A DNA stretch of 7,257 bases from Candidatus Aenigmatarchaeota archaeon (lineage in GTDB: Archaea; Aenigmatarchaeota; Aenigmatarchaeia; QMZP01): positions 1 through 7,257 of the forward strand of contig CP070801.1 in the NCBI GenBank assembly GCA_020343575.1. The letters are read 5' to 3'. This document shows, piece after piece, positions 7,101 through 7,257 of the stretch (position 1 is its first letter; every line of letters starts with the position of its first letter). The notes beneath the pieces are model-generated. The model searched no databases and had not been told where the DNA came from. It was given only the letters and a program-made list of their open reading frames with translations. A program made the translations under genes and the position numbers.

Positions 7101-7257
7101 GTGGGACAATCACCCAAAATACCAATGATCTGTTACTTGATCCTATGTTTGTCAATCCATCCGGTGGTAATTTCCATCTACAATCAAGCTCACCCGCTAT
7201 TGATAATGGTACTGCCCTTTCAGATGTTGCCATTGATTTTGATTCCATACCAAGGCC
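4151..7257 (+). CDS. Secreted protein with two tandem right-handed beta-helix modules, partial (C-terminus beyond right edge)
   Basis: The frame is open for 1035 codons to the window end. Residues 1-21 are a signal peptide (cleavage V-N-A|Q). Module 1 (about 23-508) opens with T-Y-Y-V-D-A-T-G-G-D-D and P-W-Q-T-L. It then shows beta-helix turns (about 215-402; for example I-S-I-I-N-C-T-A, S-Y-I-H-H-C-T-A-Q-G-I, L-W-N-N-V-G-A-F-N) and closes with D-P-A-F-V-N...A-I-D-N-G...D-I-G-A-Y-E-Y, the ending typical of 'choice-of-anchor Q' beta-helix proteins. Module 2 (from 512) repeats this: T-Y-Y-V-D-S-N-I-G-N-D, an inserted non-helical stretch (about 550-700), turns at about 715-950, then D-P-M-F-V-N...A-I-D-N-G at the window edge. 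The fold is that of pectate lyase-like polysaccharide-active enzymes and adhesins, but I cannot place catalytic residues, so activity is unproven. No dockerin or anchor is visible in the part shown. The gene follows the surface protein gene by 31 bp. Confidence 0.88.
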   Translation, partial: MKKIFVPIILIFILLPFSVNAQTYYVDATGGDDSYNGLYPTFQGGSDGPWQTLNKVQTTLTGDQSDTIVNFKRGEQWNETYDVAGYGTPGHPFVHSNYGSGNLPLINGIEEKSGWIQEGGLWYIEGYQYGPPSVVRDGEFCNKETNKVDLDATDEYWYDNPNDRVYIYGSPSGQTLLVSARINLFDTMDHDYLTFDGIAFEGAGGSSIRIMSGSNNISIINCTAKWPSGTAFNFWGGTGHLMDGVEVSYSGVGWGDLSGVTGTFRNSYIHHCTAQGIGLFGVWILEHSEIAYCGKALGQEHGNYTGASDPGSIMRYLYDHHSSGNGINIGPDYLIHNCISTYNGNHGFSSHSNHTGIRLWNNVGAFNSESGLNVAADSIVAEAYNNIFAENGQWQIRVWGATATLTDSDYNLFWRNGTLPVWKLNRDDPNEYDFNEWQSAGYDANSIFADPAFVNAGGSYLLDTDFQLQNGSLAIDNGVGVGLTQDYEGNPIPSGNGTDIGAYEYVSVSGPTYYVDSNIGNDANNCSQALDPSTPKRTVNSIMSCNPGAGDIVKFRGTFTQGIYPTRSGEVLYAFQPIQGVSGSTVTFSNSMSGLNPATDYVTIYNSRKGNSGAFAVVSFSGNSVTVDTSDLPLGSFISETAADPGDLHAAILRPVHFTAWDKNNPPVFDPYYQTFHSNCMSVVMVSYLHSISGENHQVWPAFELDCSDLTPSDYIILDHIEIENAATAIATEAHHFQSNYDIIQHNNIHNVGYQGLASDEGIYFGYDIRLPVEYHDYVQIMYNKVGPHRFTTGVIGDGIEIKESARYATVFGNEVFGIQCLYCADAPIRVSGIDAFVANNFVHDISPGESRGCGISIVDDYPSEPTTGGKRAIVVNNILANVRGMGIRVLDANGVQILHNTIYNIPYPEPNGDPAWYEEYAGIFVQNWQGPTENITIKINIVHSAHIGIGRYIWSHDYPVSIDSDYNIVFNTTYPFRGDTDSRGTITQNTNDLLLDPMFVNPSGGNFHLQSSSPAIDNGTALSDVAIDFDSIPR
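4217..7257 (+). repeat. Tandem duplication of the beta-helix module (protein level)
   Basis: Two copies of about 490 and at least 520 residues share the opening T-Y-Y-V-D, the Asn-rich helix turns and the D-P-x-F-V-N ... A-I-D-N-G closing motif. The second begins at about 5684. The copies are too diverged to be a recent DNA duplication, and they differ in codon use. Confidence 0.7.

Overview
The window looks like the genome of an uncultivated archaeon, plausibly of the DPANN type. Most starts have an A/T-rich TATA-like element centred about 26 bp upstream, which implies leaderless or very short-leader mRNAs. One start follows a GGTGAT Shine-Dalgarno. The large surface protein combines modules typical of archaeal exported proteins: a cohesin-like domain, a CGDG cysteine cluster, a WSC-type thrombospondin-like module and a C-terminal membrane anchor. 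The assignment rests on these sequence traits only; there is no rRNA or other taxonomic marker here.

Layout. Positions 1-1604 carry four small minus-strand genes, none identifiable with confidence. In transcription order they are a two-helix membrane protein (1604-1362), a small charged soluble protein (1234-1019), a soluble 167-residue protein (984-481) and a lipoprotein with a clear lipobox that runs off the left edge (422-1). Each appears to have its own promoter, so they need not form one operon. A short divergent promoter region (about 1605-1695) separates this block from the plus-strand block.

The plus strand holds two large exported proteins. The first (1696-4119, 807 residues) has a signal peptide, an N-terminal cohesin-like domain, six tandem cysteine repeats, a PGF-pre-PGF-like beta domain, three small Cys-rich modules and a C-terminal transmembrane anchor. 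The second (4151 to beyond the right edge, at least 1035 residues) has a signal peptide and two tandem right-handed parallel beta-helix modules. The two are 31 bp apart and have similar signal-peptide ends (A|QT), so both are probably sent to the cell surface.

The most interesting points are the six-copy repeat with the core D-x-N-x-C-Y/F-x-x-T-x-L-x-S-D, the cohesin-like domain on a membrane-anchored archaeal protein next to a secreted beta-helix protein, and the clear codon-use difference between the two beta-helix modules. A role in surface adhesion or polysaccharide binding or cleavage is an inference. No RNA genes, CRISPR arrays, insertion sequences or attachment sites were seen.
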